Shown: piece by piece, positions 19,116 through 28,572 of the stretch
Numbering within the stretch: position 1 is the stretch's first letter
How the letters are laid out: every line of letters starts with the position of its first letter
Assembly: GCF_902499115.1 (NCBI RefSeq)
Contig: NZ_CABVPN010000028.1
Location: 52,466-116,465, forward strand
Length of the DNA: 64,000 bases
Direction of reading: 5' to 3'
Source of the DNA: Burkholderia diffusa
GTDB taxonomy: Bacteria > Pseudomonadota > Gammaproteobacteria > Burkholderiales > Burkholderiaceae
Made by a program: the position numbers and the translations under genes
Notes under the pieces: model-generated
The model's database searches: none
What the model was told of the DNA's origin: nothing
Seen by the model: only the letters and a program-made list of their open reading frames with translations

Positions 19116-20354
19116 TCAGACCGAATGGCGCTTGCGGTAGCCGTCGAGGAAGCGCGCGATCCGGTTGATCGAATCGGTCAGGTCGTCGAGGTTCGGCAGG
19201 AAGACCACGCGGAAGTGATCCGGCGCCGCCCAGTTGAAGCCCGTACCCTGCACGAGCAGCACGCGTTCCTCGAGCAACAGGTCGAGGATGAACTGCTGGT
19301 CGTTCTGGATCGGATAGAGCTTCGGATCGAGGCGCGGGAACATGTACAGCGCGGCCTGCGGCTTCACGCAGGTCACGCCCGGAATCGACGTGAGCATGTC
19401 ATACGCCAGCTCGCGCTGCTTGTACAGGCGCCCGCTCGGCACGATCAGCTCGTTGATGCTCTGGTAGCCGCCGAGCGCGGTCTGGATCGCGAACTGCCCG
19501 GGCACGTTCGCGCACAGGCGCATCGACGACAGGATCCCGAGCCCTTCGAGGTAATCCTTCGCGCGCCGGCGGTTGTCGCCGCCGAGGCCCGACACGGCCA
19601 TCCAGCCCGCGCGGTAGCCGCACGAGCGATAGCTCTTCGACAGGCTGTTGAACGTGACGGTGATCACGTCTTCCGACAGCGAGCCCAGCGCCGTGTGCTC
19701 GAGCCCGTCGTAGACGATCTTGTCGTAGACCTCGTCGGCAAACACGATCAGCCCGTGCTGGCGCGCGATCTCGAGCAGATCGCGCAGCAATTCGTCGGAA
19801 TAAAGCGCGCCGGTCGGGTTGTTCGGGTTGATCACGACGATCGCCTTGGTGTTCGGCGTGATCTTGCGGCGGATGTCGTCGAGGTCGGGCATCCACGCGT
19901 TCTGCTCGTCGCACACGTAATGCACGGGCGTGCCGCCCGACAGGCTCACGGCGGCCGTCCACAGCGGGTAGTCGGGCGCCGGCAGCAGCACTTCGTCGCC
20001 GTCGTTCAGGAGCGCCTGGGTCGCCATCACGATCAGCTCGGACGCGCCGTTGCCGATGTAGATGTCGTCGAGGCCGACACCGACGACGCCCTTTTGCTGC
20101 GTGTAGTGCATCACGGCCTTGCGGGCCGAGAACACGCCCTTCGAATCCGAATAGCCGGACGACGCCGGCAGGTTGCGGATCATGTCCTGGATGATTTCGT
20201 CCGGCGCGTCGAAACCGAACGGCGCGAGGTTGCCAATGTTCAGCTTGATGATGCGGTGGCCTTCTTCCTCGAGGCGCTTCGCATGCTCGAGCACCGGGCC
20301 ACGGATGTCGTAGCAGACGTTGAGCAGCTTGTTCGACTTCTGAATCGGTTTCAC
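19116..20354 (-). CDS. alaA: AlaA-type PLP-dependent aminotransferase
   Basis: 412 aa class I aminotransferase. PLP lysine in SLSKSYRSCGYRAGW, cofactor motifs NPNNPTGA and DEVYDKI. The N-terminus MKPIQKSNKLLNVCYDIRGP is characteristic of glutamate-pyruvate aminotransferase AlaA. It makes alanine from pyruvate and glutamate. First gene of the alaA-hom-thrC set in this window. Confidence 0.93.
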   Translation of the reverse strand: MKPIQKSNKLLNVCYDIRGPVLEHAKRLEEEGHRIIKLNIGNLAPFGFDAPDEIIQDMIRNLPASSGYSDSKGVFSARKAVMHYTQQKGVVGVGLDDIYIGNGASELIVMATQALLNDGDEVLLPAPDYPLWTAAVSLSGGTPVHYVCDEQNAWMPDLDDIRRKITPNTKAIVVINPNNPTGALYSDELLRDLLEIARQHGLIVFADEVYDKIVYDGLEHTALGSLSEDVITVTFNSLSKSYRSCGYRAGWMAVSGLGGDNRRRAKDYLEGLGILSSMRLCANVPGQFAIQTALGGYQSINELIVPSGRLYKQRELAYDMLTSIPGVTCVKPQAALYMFPRLDPKLYPIQNDQQFILDLLLEERVLLVQGTGFNWAAPDHFRVVFLPNLDDLTDSINRIARFLDGYRKRHSV

Positions 20355-20670
20355 GACGACACGGTTCCTGGGTTGGCCTTGCGGCCGGGGGACGGGATCA
20401 AAACTGGAGAGCGGCCGGTCTGTGCGCGCTGTCTAGACTGGGGAAAATGCGGGCGGTCGGACGCGGCTTGTGGCGACGCACGATGCAACTGGCGCCCGGG
20501 GGCAACCAAAAAGTTATAATTTAGCGGATTTTGGCCGACTTTCGCAATGCACCATGGCCGCTCCGGGCCCGCGCCTTCAGGCGTCCCGCGCGCGGCGGTC
20601 GCGAAACCGGCCGCCCGGGCCCGTGCGGCCCTTGCCAGACAATCCCTCCACGGAACCGCGGAATACCGAT
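20355..20670. other. Divergent intergenic region alaA / Mth938-domain gene
   Basis: 316 bp without a gene. A perfect -10 hexamer TATAAT at 20515-20520 faces right, with no good -35 at 17 bp (the region is GC-rich). The rightward leader would be about 140 nt, which is long for a small protein. Nothing recognisable as a riboswitch was seen. Confidence 0.45.
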
Positions 20671-21045
20671 TTGAAACTGCACCAGGACGCGAGCGGCGCG
20701 CTCAACACCGTCACCGGCTACGGCCCCGATTATGTCGACGTCAACCTCCAACACCACGAAGGAAGCGTCATCGTGCTGCCCGGCGCACCGGTGCGGGACT
20801 GGCCCGTGTCGTCGTTCGACGCGCTCGCGCCCGAGCATTTCGCGATGCTGCTCGACCCGGCACCCGAACTCGTGATCTTCGGCAGCGGCGCGCGGCTGCG
20901 CTTCCCACACCCGCGCCTCGTGGCCATGCTCACGGCCAAGCGCATCGGCGTCGAGACGATGGATTTCCAGGCTGCCTGCCGTACCTACAACATCCTGATG
21001 GCCGAGGGCCGCAAGGTCGCCGCCGCGCTCTTAATTGAACGTTAA
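20671..21045 (+). CDS. Mth938-like domain (DUF498) protein
   Basis: 124 aa from a TTG start. Conserved text: GYGPDYVDVN, VIVLPGAP, ELVIFGSGARLRFP and GVETMDFQAACRTYNILMAEGR, as in the NDUFAF3/Mth938 domain. Function unknown in bacteria; the mitochondrial relative helps assemble complex I. TTG 20671 is chosen because homologous proteins begin at KLHQ; the open frame upstream (from 20470) is Arg/Pro-rich and looks non-coding. Confidence 0.8.
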   Translation: MKLHQDASGALNTVTGYGPDYVDVNLQHHEGSVIVLPGAPVRDWPVSSFDALAPEHFAMLLDPAPELVIFGSGARLRFPHPRLVAMLTAKRIGVETMDFQAACRTYNILMAEGRKVAAALLIER

Positions 21046-21180
21046 TCACCGTTGCGGTAAAACTCGGGCCGGCACACCGGGTCGATCCCCGGATCGTCCT
21101 CCCGGTCGATGACCGGCACGCCGACCGCCCCCGGCGCAACCCGCCGGCGGCTCTTACAACAACCAACAGGCTGAAAATCC

Positions 21181-22857
21181 ATGAACGATACGCCGCCGAG
21201 GCTACCGCTCAATCGCATCACGCTCGTCCTCCTGCTCGTCGCACTCGCGATCGTCTGGTTCGCGCCGCTCGGGCTGCGCCACCTGATCCCGAGCGACGAA
21301 GGCCGCTACGCCGAAATGGCGCGGGAAATGTTCGTCACCGGCGACTGGATCACACCGCGCTACAACGGCTACAAGTACTTCGAGAAGCCGCCGCTGCAGA
21401 CCTGGCTGAACGCGCTGACGTTCGCGTGGTTCGGCATTGGCGAATGGCAGGCGCGCCTCTACACGGGCCTCGCCAGCTTCGCCGGCGTGCTGCTGGTCGG
21501 CTTCACGGGCGCGCGCCTGTTCAACCCGCTGTCCGGCTTCCTCGCGGCCGTCGTGCTCGCGTGCTCGCCGTACTGGAACCTGATGGGCCACTTCAACGCG
21601 CTCGACATGGGGCTCGCGTTCTGGATGACGCTGTCGCTCTGCTCGCTGCTGCTCGCGCAGCGGCCCGGGCTGCAGGCGGGCGCGGCGCGCGGCTGGATGT
21701 GGGCGTGCTGGGGCGCGATGGCGTTCGCCGTGCTGTCCAAGGGCCTCGTCGGCCTGATCCTGCCCGGCGCCGTGCTGGTGCTCTATACGCTGATCGCCCG
21801 CGACTGGGCGCTGTGGAAGCGGCTGTACCTGGTCAGCGGCCTCGTGATCTTCTTCGCGATCGTCACGCCGTGGTTCGTGCTCGTCCAGCAGCGCAACCCC
21901 GAGTTCTTCAACTTCTTCTTCATCGTCCAGCAGTTCCGCCGGTATCTGACCCCGGAACAGAACCGCCCGGGCCCGCTCTACTATTTCGTGCCGGTGCTGC
22001 TGGTCGGCTTCCTGCCGTGGCTGTCCGTCGCATGGCAGAGCATCCGCCATGCACTGCGCATGCCGCGCCAGCCGAACGGTTTCTCTCCGATGCTCGTGCT
22101 GCTGATCTGGAGCGCGTTCATCTTCCTGTTCTTCAGCGCATCGCATTCCAAGCTGATCTCTTACGTGCTGCCGGTCGCGCCAGCGCTCGCGCTGATGATC
22201 GGCGCGTACCTGCCGCTGATGAGCGCCGACCGGTTCCGCCGTCACCTGCTCGGCTACCTCGTATTCTTAGTCGTCGCGGCGTTCGGGATCATCTTCCTCG
22301 CGTATCAGGGCGACGCCCGCACGCCGAACGCGCTGTACCGCGCGTTCCAGCTATGGCTGTACGCGGGCCTCGCGGTCGCGGGTGCGCTGACGCTCGCGGC
22401 CGCATGGCTGAACCGTCACGTGAGTGTCGCGGCCGCGATCACCGCGTTCGGCGCCGCGTGGCTCGCGTTCGGCACGATCGGCGGCACCGGTCACGATGAA
22501 TTCGGCCGCTACAGCTCGGGCGCCCTGCTCGCGCCCGCCGTGCGCGCCGAACTGGCGAAGCTGCCGCCCGACACACCGTTCTATTCGATCGAGATGCTCG
22601 ATCACACGTTCCCGTTCTATATGGGCCACACGACGATCATGGTCCAGCGCCAGGACGAACTCGCATTCGGGATCTCGGTCGAGCCGAACAAATGGATCCC
22701 GACCGTCGACCAATGGATCGAACGCTGGAAGCAGGACACCCATGCGCTCGCGATCATGCCGCCCGGCCAGTACGACACGCTGGTCAAGCAAGGCGTGGCG
22801 ATGCGCGTGATCGCGCGCGACAACCGCCGCGTGATCGTCGAGAAACCGCAATCGTAA
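21181..22857 (+). CDS. arnT: Lipid A aminoarabinose transferase
   Basis: 558 aa inner-membrane GT-C glycosyltransferase. A first membrane span at about 13-30 is followed by the periplasmic catalytic loop with DEGRYAEMAREM and KPPLQTWL, then about ten further hydrophobic segments to residue 430 and a soluble C-terminal domain. It transfers L-Ara4N from undecaprenyl phosphate to lipid A phosphates, lowering negative charge and giving polymyxin resistance. It leads the arn operon here, whereas enterobacterial operons place it near the end. Confidence 0.93.
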   Translation: MNDTPPRLPLNRITLVLLLVALAIVWFAPLGLRHLIPSDEGRYAEMAREMFVTGDWITPRYNGYKYFEKPPLQTWLNALTFAWFGIGEWQARLYTGLASFAGVLLVGFTGARLFNPLSGFLAAVVLACSPYWNLMGHFNALDMGLAFWMTLSLCSLLLAQRPGLQAGAARGWMWACWGAMAFAVLSKGLVGLILPGAVLVLYTLIARDWALWKRLYLVSGLVIFFAIVTPWFVLVQQRNPEFFNFFFIVQQFRRYLTPEQNRPGPLYYFVPVLLVGFLPWLSVAWQSIRHALRMPRQPNGFSPMLVLLIWSAFIFLFFSASHSKLISYVLPVAPALALMIGAYLPLMSADRFRRHLLGYLVFLVVAAFGIIFLAYQGDARTPNALYRAFQLWLYAGLAVAGALTLAAAWLNRHVSVAAAITAFGAAWLAFGTIGGTGHDEFGRYSSGALLAPAVRAELAKLPPDTPFYSIEMLDHTFPFYMGHTTIMVQRQDELAFGISVEPNKWIPTVDQWIERWKQDTHALAIMPPGQYDTLVKQGVAMRVIARDNRRVIVEKPQS

Positions 22858-22870
22858 GGACGCCCGCCGC

Positions 22871-23242
22871 ATGAATCCCGTTTCGTTCGTCTGCATCATC
22901 ACCGGCGTGATGCTCAACGCCTGTGCGCAACTCCTGCTGAAAGCCGGCGTCAACGCCGTTGGACACTTCGAATTCAGCCGTGCGAACATCATCCCGGTCG
23001 GCCTGAAGATCGCGACCCAGCTGCCGATCATCGGCGGCCTCGGCTGCTACGTGCTGAGCGTGGTCGTCTGGATTCTCGGGCTGTCGCGAGTCGACGTATC
23101 GATCGCGTACCCGATGTTGTCGCTCGGCTACGTGGTCAACGCATTTGCCGCCTGGTACCTGTTCGGCGAGGTGCTGTCGGTCCAGCGGCTCGTCGGCATC
23201 GGCATCATCCTGATCGGCGTGCTCGTGCTCGCGCGCAGTTGA
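22871..23242 (+). CDS. arnE: SMR-type flippase subunit for undecaprenyl-P-Ara4N
   Basis: 123 aa with four hydrophobic segments and the EamA/SMR pattern (NACAQLLLKAG, then SIAYPMLSLGYV). Located between arnT (13 nt) and arnB, it should carry undecaprenyl-phosphate-Ara4N across the inner membrane. Enterobacteria use an ArnE/ArnF heterodimer; only one such gene is present here, so it may act as a homodimer or its partner may be elsewhere. Confidence 0.82.
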   Translation: MNPVSFVCIITGVMLNACAQLLLKAGVNAVGHFEFSRANIIPVGLKIATQLPIIGGLGCYVLSVVVWILGLSRVDVSIAYPMLSLGYVVNAFAAWYLFGEVLSVQRLVGIGIILIGVLVLARS

Positions 23243-23378
23243 GCGCGCCCGGCCCGGCGGCATTAAGCGTCCGCCTACAAAAAATCACGGTACGAATCCG
23301 GCAACCGGTGTTTAATGCCGGTTTCGGGCCGGATCGCCCGACCCCTTTATTACCAGCCATTACAGGCCACAAGCGTTC

Positions 23379-24530
23379 ATGAGCCAGACTACCGCTCCGT
23401 TCCTGCCGTTCACCCGCCCCGAGATCGACGAGGAAACCATCCAGGGCGTCGTCGAAGTGCTGCGCTCGGGCTGGATCACCACCGGCCCGCAAAGCCAGAA
23501 ATTCGAGGCAGCGCTGTCCGAGTACTGCGGTGGCCGTCCGGTCCGCGCGTTCAATTCGGGCACCTGCACGCTCGAGATCGGCCTGCGCATCGCGGGGGTC
23601 GGCCCCGGCGACGAGGTGATCACGACGCCGGCGTCGTGGGTGTCGACCAGCAACGTGATCCTCGAGACGGGCGCGACGCCCGTATTCGCCGACATCGACC
23701 CCGTCACGCGCAACATCGACCTCGACAAGCTCGAGCAGGCGATCACGCCGCGCACGAAAGCGATCATCCCGGTCTACCTGGCCGGCCTGCCGGTCGACAT
23801 GGACCGCCTGTACGCAATCGCGCGCGCGCACAACCTGCGCGTGATCGAGGACGCCGCGCAGGCGCTCGGCTCGACCTGGAAAGGCAAGCGCATCGGCGCG
23901 ATCGGCGACATCGTGTCGTTCAGCTTCCACGCGAACAAGAACCTGACGACGATCGAAGGCGGTGCGCTCGTGCTGAACAACGAGGACGAGGCGACGCTCG
24001 CGCAGAAGTACCGGCTGCAAGGCATCACGCGCACCGGCTTCGACGGGATGGACTGCGACGTGCTCGGCGGCAAGTACAACCTGACCGACGTCGCCGCGCG
24101 CGTCGGCCTCGGCCAGCTGCCGCACCTCGAGCGCTTCACCGCGCAGCGCCGCGCTCTCGTGCGCGCGTACTTCGCCGCGCTCGACGGCGGCCCGGCCGTG
24201 AAGCTCGGGCTCGGCCTGCCCGTCGCCGATTTCGAGAACAGCAACTGGCACATGTTCCAGGTCACGCTGCCGCTCGACCGGCTGTCGATCTCGCGCGCCG
24301 ATTTCATGGCGCAGATGAAGGAACGCGGGATCGGCACGGGCGTCCACTACCCGGCCATCCATCTTTTCACGCTGTATCGTGCACGCGGCTTCAAGGAGGG
24401 CATGTTCCCCCACGCCGAACGATACGGCGCATCGACCGTCACGCTGCCGCTCTTCACGCAGATGACGGAAGACGACGTGCGTCGCGTGGCCGACGCCGTC
24501 AACCAGATTTGCGAACAATACGGAAAATAA
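23379..24530 (+). CDS. arnB: UDP-Ara4O aminotransferase
   Basis: 383 aa DegT/DnrJ/EryC1 family. PLP lysine in FSFHANKNLTTIEGG; PTAASWVSTSN-like region and GTCTLEIGLRI cofactor loop present. It transaminates UDP-4-keto-pentose with glutamate to give UDP-L-Ara4N. A 136-nt gap after arnE is the largest in the operon and holds only a short AACCGG/CCGGTT dyad without a T-run, so transcription probably continues. Confidence 0.95.
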   Translation: MSQTTAPFLPFTRPEIDEETIQGVVEVLRSGWITTGPQSQKFEAALSEYCGGRPVRAFNSGTCTLEIGLRIAGVGPGDEVITTPASWVSTSNVILETGATPVFADIDPVTRNIDLDKLEQAITPRTKAIIPVYLAGLPVDMDRLYAIARAHNLRVIEDAAQALGSTWKGKRIGAIGDIVSFSFHANKNLTTIEGGALVLNNEDEATLAQKYRLQGITRTGFDGMDCDVLGGKYNLTDVAARVGLGQLPHLERFTAQRRALVRAYFAALDGGPAVKLGLGLPVADFENSNWHMFQVTLPLDRLSISRADFMAQMKERGIGTGVHYPAIHLFTLYRARGFKEGMFPHAERYGASTVTLPLFTQMTEDDVRRVADAVNQICEQYGK

Positions 24531-24536
24531 GCGTAC

Positions 24537-25559
24537 ATGAATCACCTTGAAGCACGCGCCGGGCATCCGGGCGCCGCGAACCCGGAGGTATCGGTCATCA
24601 TCCCCGTGTACAACGAGGAAGACGGCCTGGCCGCGCTGTTCGCGCGCCTGTACCCGGCACTCGACGCACTCGGCACGTCGTACGAAGTGATCCTGATCAA
24701 CGACGGCAGCCGCGACCGCTCGGCCGCGATGCTGGCGGACCAGTTCCACGTGCGCCCCGACACGACGCGCGTCGTGCTGCTCAACGGCAACTACGGCCAG
24801 CACATGGCGATCCTCGCCGGCTTCGCGCAGTCGCGCGGCGATATCGTCATCACGCTCGACGCCGACCTGCAGAACCCGCCCGAGGAAATCGGCAAGCTCA
24901 TCGCGAAGATGCACGAGGGCTACGACTACGTCGGTTCGATCCGCAAGCAGCGTCAGGACAGCCTGTGGCGACGCAAGGCATCGCAGATGATGAACCGGCT
25001 GCGCGAGCGCATCACGCGGATCAAGATGACCGACCAGGGCTGCATGCTGCGCGCGTACAGCCGCCGCATCATCGACACGATCAACGTGTGCGGCGAAGTC
25101 AACACGTTCATCCCCGCGCTGGCCTATACCTTCGCGCAGAACCCGACCGAAATCGAGGTCGCGCACGAAGAACGCTTCGCGGGCGAGTCGAAATACTCGC
25201 TGTACAGCCTGATCCGGCTGAACTTCGACCTCGTGACGGGCTTCTCGGTCGTGCCGCTGCAGTGGCTGTCGTTCATCGGCGTGATCCTGTCGCTCGGCTC
25301 CGCCGCGCTGTTCGTGCTGCTGCTCGTGCGCCGTTTCATCGTCGGCGCGGAAGTGCAAGGCGTGTTCACGCTGTTCGCGATCACGTTCTTCCTGCTCGGC
25401 GTGATCATCTTCGCGCTCGGCCTGCTCGGCGAATACGTCGGCCGCATCTACCAGCAAGTGCGTGCACGGCCGCGCTACCTGATCCAGGCCGTGCTCGAAC
25501 AGCATGACGGCATGCCGGCGGTGCCGGTCGGCACGAACCGCACGGGGGTGTCGCAATGA
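24537..25559 (+). CDS. arnC: Undecaprenyl-phosphate Ara4FN transferase
   Basis: 340 aa GT2 glycosyltransferase. N-terminal cytoplasmic domain with VIIPVYNEEDGL and the metal-binding LDADLQNPP; two membrane helices near residues 235-300. It moves the formylated Ara4N from UDP to undecaprenyl phosphate. Six nt after arnB; its stop overlaps the formyltransferase start by 4 nt (ATGA). Confidence 0.95.
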   Translation: MNHLEARAGHPGAANPEVSVIIPVYNEEDGLAALFARLYPALDALGTSYEVILINDGSRDRSAAMLADQFHVRPDTTRVVLLNGNYGQHMAILAGFAQSRGDIVITLDADLQNPPEEIGKLIAKMHEGYDYVGSIRKQRQDSLWRRKASQMMNRLRERITRIKMTDQGCMLRAYSRRIIDTINVCGEVNTFIPALAYTFAQNPTEIEVAHEERFAGESKYSLYSLIRLNFDLVTGFSVVPLQWLSFIGVILSLGSAALFVLLLVRRFIVGAEVQGVFTLFAITFFLLGVIIFALGLLGEYVGRIYQQVRARPRYLIQAVLEQHDGMPAVPVGTNRTGVSQ

Positions 25560-26503
25560 AGCCGCGCGCCGTCGTCTTCGCCTATCACAACGTCGGCGTG
25601 CGGTGCCTGCAGGTGCTGCTCGCGCGCGGCGTCGACGTCGCGCTCGTCGTCACGCACGAGGACAACCCGAACGAGAACATCTGGTTCGGCAGCGTCGCAT
25701 CCGTCGCCGCCGAGCACGGGATCCCGGTCGTCACGCCGGCCGACCCCGCCGATCCGGCACTGCGCCGCGCGGTAGCCGACGCGCAGCCGGACTTCATCTT
25801 CTCGTTCTACTACCGCCACATGCTGCCGGTGGATCTGCTCGCGATCGCGCCACGCGGCGCGTACAACATGCACGGTTCGCTGCTGCCGAAATACCGGGGT
25901 CGGGTACCGACGAACTGGGCCGTGCTGAACGGTGAAACGGAAACCGGTGCGACGCTGCACGAGATGGCCGCGAAGCCCGACGCCGGCGCGATCATCGGCC
26001 AGACCGCGGTGCCGATCCTGCCGGACGACACGGCCACGCAGGTATTCGACAAGGTCACGGTGGCCGCCGAGCAGACGCTCTGGCGCGTGCTGCCCGCGCT
26101 GCTCGCGGGCGATGCGCCACATCTGCCGAACGATCTCGCGAACGGCAGCTACTTCGGCGGACGCAAGCCGGAGGACGGCCGCGTCGACTGGTCGAAGCCG
26201 GCCGCGCAGGTCTACAACCTGGTTCGCGCGGTCGCGCCCCCGTATCCGGGCGCGTTCACCGACGTCGGCGGCACGCGGTTCGTGATCGCCCGCGCGCGCC
26301 TCGCGGCGCCCGGCAGCGCGGTCGCCGCGGCCGCGGCGGATTTGCCGCCCGGCCTGCACGTAAGCGATAATGCGCTATTCGGCGTCTGCGGCGACAGCCG
26401 CGCCCTATCCATTCTCGAGCTGTGGCAGCAGCGCGACGGCAGCGAAACCGTCGTGACGCCCGCGGAATTCGCGCAGTTCATTCATTCTTCCCGTCATTCA
26501 TGA
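25556..26503 (+). CDS. arnA: UDP-Ara4N formyltransferase (ArnA N-terminal half)
   Basis: 315 aa, equivalent to the N-terminal domain of E. coli ArnA (about 305 aa). The formyltransferase triad is present: N104 and H106 in NMHGSLLPKYRG and D142 in KPDAGA. It formylates UDP-L-Ara4N with N10-formyl-tetrahydrofolate. In E. coli this domain is fused to the decarboxylase; here the next gene encodes that half separately, with a 4-nt stop/start overlap that would favour equimolar synthesis. Confidence 0.93.
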   Translation: MKPRAVVFAYHNVGVRCLQVLLARGVDVALVVTHEDNPNENIWFGSVASVAAEHGIPVVTPADPADPALRRAVADAQPDFIFSFYYRHMLPVDLLAIAPRGAYNMHGSLLPKYRGRVPTNWAVLNGETETGATLHEMAAKPDAGAIIGQTAVPILPDDTATQVFDKVTVAAEQTLWRVLPALLAGDAPHLPNDLANGSYFGGRKPEDGRVDWSKPAAQVYNLVRAVAPPYPGAFTDVGGTRFVIARARLAAPGSAVAAAAADLPPGLHVSDNALFGVCGDSRALSILELWQQRDGSETVVTPAEFAQFIHSSRHS

Positions 26504-27555
26504 AAGCAAAAAAAGTCCTGATCCTGGGTGTGAACGGCTTCATCGGCCATCACCTGTCGAAGCGCATTCTTGAAACCACCGATTGGGAAGTGTTCGGCAT
26601 GGACATGCAGACCGATCGGCTGGGCGACCTCGTCAACCACGAGCGGATGCACTTCTTCGAAGGCGACATCACGATCAACAAGGAGTGGGTCGAGTATCAC
26701 GTGAAGAAGTGCGACGTGATCCTGCCGCTCGTGGCGATCGCGACGCCCGCGACCTACGTCCAGCAGCCGCTGCGCGTGTTCGAGCTCGACTTCGAGGCGA
26801 ACCTGCCGATCGTGCGTTCGGCCGTCAAGTACGGCAAGCACCTCGTGTTCCCGTCGACCTCCGAGGTCTACGGCATGTGCTCGGACGAGCAGTTCGACCC
26901 GGATGCATCGGCGCTCACCTACGGCCCGATCAACAAGCCGCGCTGGATCTACGCCTGCTCGAAGCAGCTGATGGACCGCGTGATCTGGGGCTATGGAATG
27001 GAAGGCCTGAACTTCACGCTGTTCCGTCCGTTCAACTGGATCGGCCCGGGCCTCGACTCGATCTACACGCCGAAGGAAGGCAGCTCGCGCGTCGTCACGC
27101 AGTTCCTCGGCCACATCGTGCGCGGCGAGAACATCAGCCTCGTGGACGGCGGCTCGCAGAAGCGCGCGTTCACCGATATCGACGACGGCATCAGCGCGCT
27201 GATGAAGATCATCGAGAACAAGAACGGCATCGCGTCGGGCAAGATCTACAACATCGGCAATCCGGAGAATAACTTCTCGGTTCGCGAGCTCGCGCACAAG
27301 ATGCTCGAACTGGCCGCCGAGTACCCGGAATACGCCGGCTCCGCGAAGCAGGTGCAGCTCGTCGAAACGACGTCGGGCGCCTATTACGGCAACGGCTACC
27401 AGGACGTGCAGAACCGCGTGCCGAAGATCGACAACACGATGCAGGAGCTCGCATGGGCGCCGCAATCGACGTTCGACGATGCGCTGCGCAAGATCTTCGA
27501 AGCGTATCGCGGCCATGTCGCCGACGCGCGCGCGCTGGTCGAGCAGCAGAACTGA
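26500..27555 (+). CDS. arnA: UDP-glucuronate oxidative decarboxylase (ArnA C-terminal half)
   Basis: 351 aa short-chain dehydrogenase/reductase, equivalent to residues 315-660 of E. coli ArnA. NAD site GVNGFIGHHL at the N-terminus; STSEVYGMCSDE and YACSK supply the Ser/Glu and Tyr-Lys catalytic residues. It oxidises and decarboxylates UDP-glucuronate to UDP-4-keto-arabinose, the first committed step. The ATG at 26500 overlaps the formyltransferase stop; the frame upstream belongs to that gene's shadow. Confidence 0.93.
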   Translation: MKAKKVLILGVNGFIGHHLSKRILETTDWEVFGMDMQTDRLGDLVNHERMHFFEGDITINKEWVEYHVKKCDVILPLVAIATPATYVQQPLRVFELDFEANLPIVRSAVKYGKHLVFPSTSEVYGMCSDEQFDPDASALTYGPINKPRWIYACSKQLMDRVIWGYGMEGLNFTLFRPFNWIGPGLDSIYTPKEGSSRVVTQFLGHIVRGENISLVDGGSQKRAFTDIDDGISALMKIIENKNGIASGKIYNIGNPENNFSVRELAHKMLELAAEYPEYAGSAKQVQLVETTSGAYYGNGYQDVQNRVPKIDNTMQELAWAPQSTFDDALRKIFEAYRGHVADARALVEQQN

Positions 27556-27567
27556 CGGGACGCTCGC

Positions 27568-28464
27568 TTGGCTCGTATCGTCCTCAAGATCGACGTCGAC
27601 ACGCTGCGCGGCACGCGCGAAGGCGTGCCGAACCTCGCGCGCATCTTCGACCGCTTCAGTGCGCGCGCGACCTTCCTCTTCAGCCTCGGGCCCGATCACA
27701 CGGGCTGGGCGCTGCGGCGCGTGTTCCGCCCCGGCTTCCTGAAGAAGGTGTCGCGCACGTCGGTGGTCGAGCATTACGGCGTGAAGCAGCTGATGTATGG
27801 CGTGCTGCTGCCGGGCCCCGACATCGGCCGCCGCGCGATCGCGGACATGCGCGCGATCCACGAGGCCGGCTTCGAATGCGGGATCCACACGTGGGATCAC
27901 GTGTACTGGCAAGACAACGTGCGCGTGCGCGATCGCGACTGGACCGCGCGTGAAATGCAGAAGAGCCACGCGCGCTTCGTCGACGTCTTCGGCGCGCCGC
28001 CCGTCACGCACGGCGCGGCCGGCTGGCAGATGAACGACGCGGCGTTCGAGCAGATCGACGCATGGGGGATGCGCTACGCATCCGACGGTCGCGGCCATTC
28101 GCCGTACCTTCCCGTCGTCGGCGGCCGCACGCTGTCGCACGTGCAGATGCCGACCACGCTGCCGACGCTCGACGAAGTGCTCGGCATCGACGGCATCGAC
28201 ACGCACAACGTCGCCGCGCATATCCTGAAGTTCACGGAGACCAATCCGCACGACCAGGTGTTCACGCTGCATGCGGAACTGGAAGGCCAGAAGCTCGCGC
28301 CGGTGTTCGAGCAGTTGCTCGCGGGGTGGCGCGCACAGGGCCATACGTTTGCGACGATGGGCGACTACCACGCGACGCTGGACCGCGACTCGCTGCCATC
28401 GTACCCTGTCACGTGGGGCGAGATTCCCGGCCGCTCCGGCGAACTGATCGTCCAGCCCGACTGA
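27568..28464 (+). CDS. arnD: Ara4FN deformylase
   Basis: 298 aa from a TTG start. NodB-like polysaccharide deacetylase: metal site DVDTLRGTREG and HTWDHVYWQ. It removes formyl from undecaprenyl-phosphate-Ara4FN before flipping. Last gene of the arn set, 12 nt after the decarboxylase. TTG 27568 is the start closest to the conserved N-terminus LARIVLKIDVDT; no ATG is available. Confidence 0.92.
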   Translation: MARIVLKIDVDTLRGTREGVPNLARIFDRFSARATFLFSLGPDHTGWALRRVFRPGFLKKVSRTSVVEHYGVKQLMYGVLLPGPDIGRRAIADMRAIHEAGFECGIHTWDHVYWQDNVRVRDRDWTAREMQKSHARFVDVFGAPPVTHGAAGWQMNDAAFEQIDAWGMRYASDGRGHSPYLPVVGGRTLSHVQMPTTLPTLDEVLGIDGIDTHNVAAHILKFTETNPHDQVFTLHAELEGQKLAPVFEQLLAGWRAQGHTFATMGDYHATLDRDSLPSYPVTWGEIPGRSGELIVQPD

Positions 28465-28572
28465 GTTCGCGCGCGCCGGCGCCGCCGGCCCTGCCCTCGC
28501 GGCGTGCCGCCGCGACGTCCCGCCGTACCACGCCGCCCGAGCGGCGCCTTTCCATAACAACAGGAGAAACAC

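Noticed and set aside
20470..20670. N-terminal extension of the Mth938-domain protein
   Set aside because: Arg/Pro-rich and includes the TATAAT element; homologues start at KLHQ.
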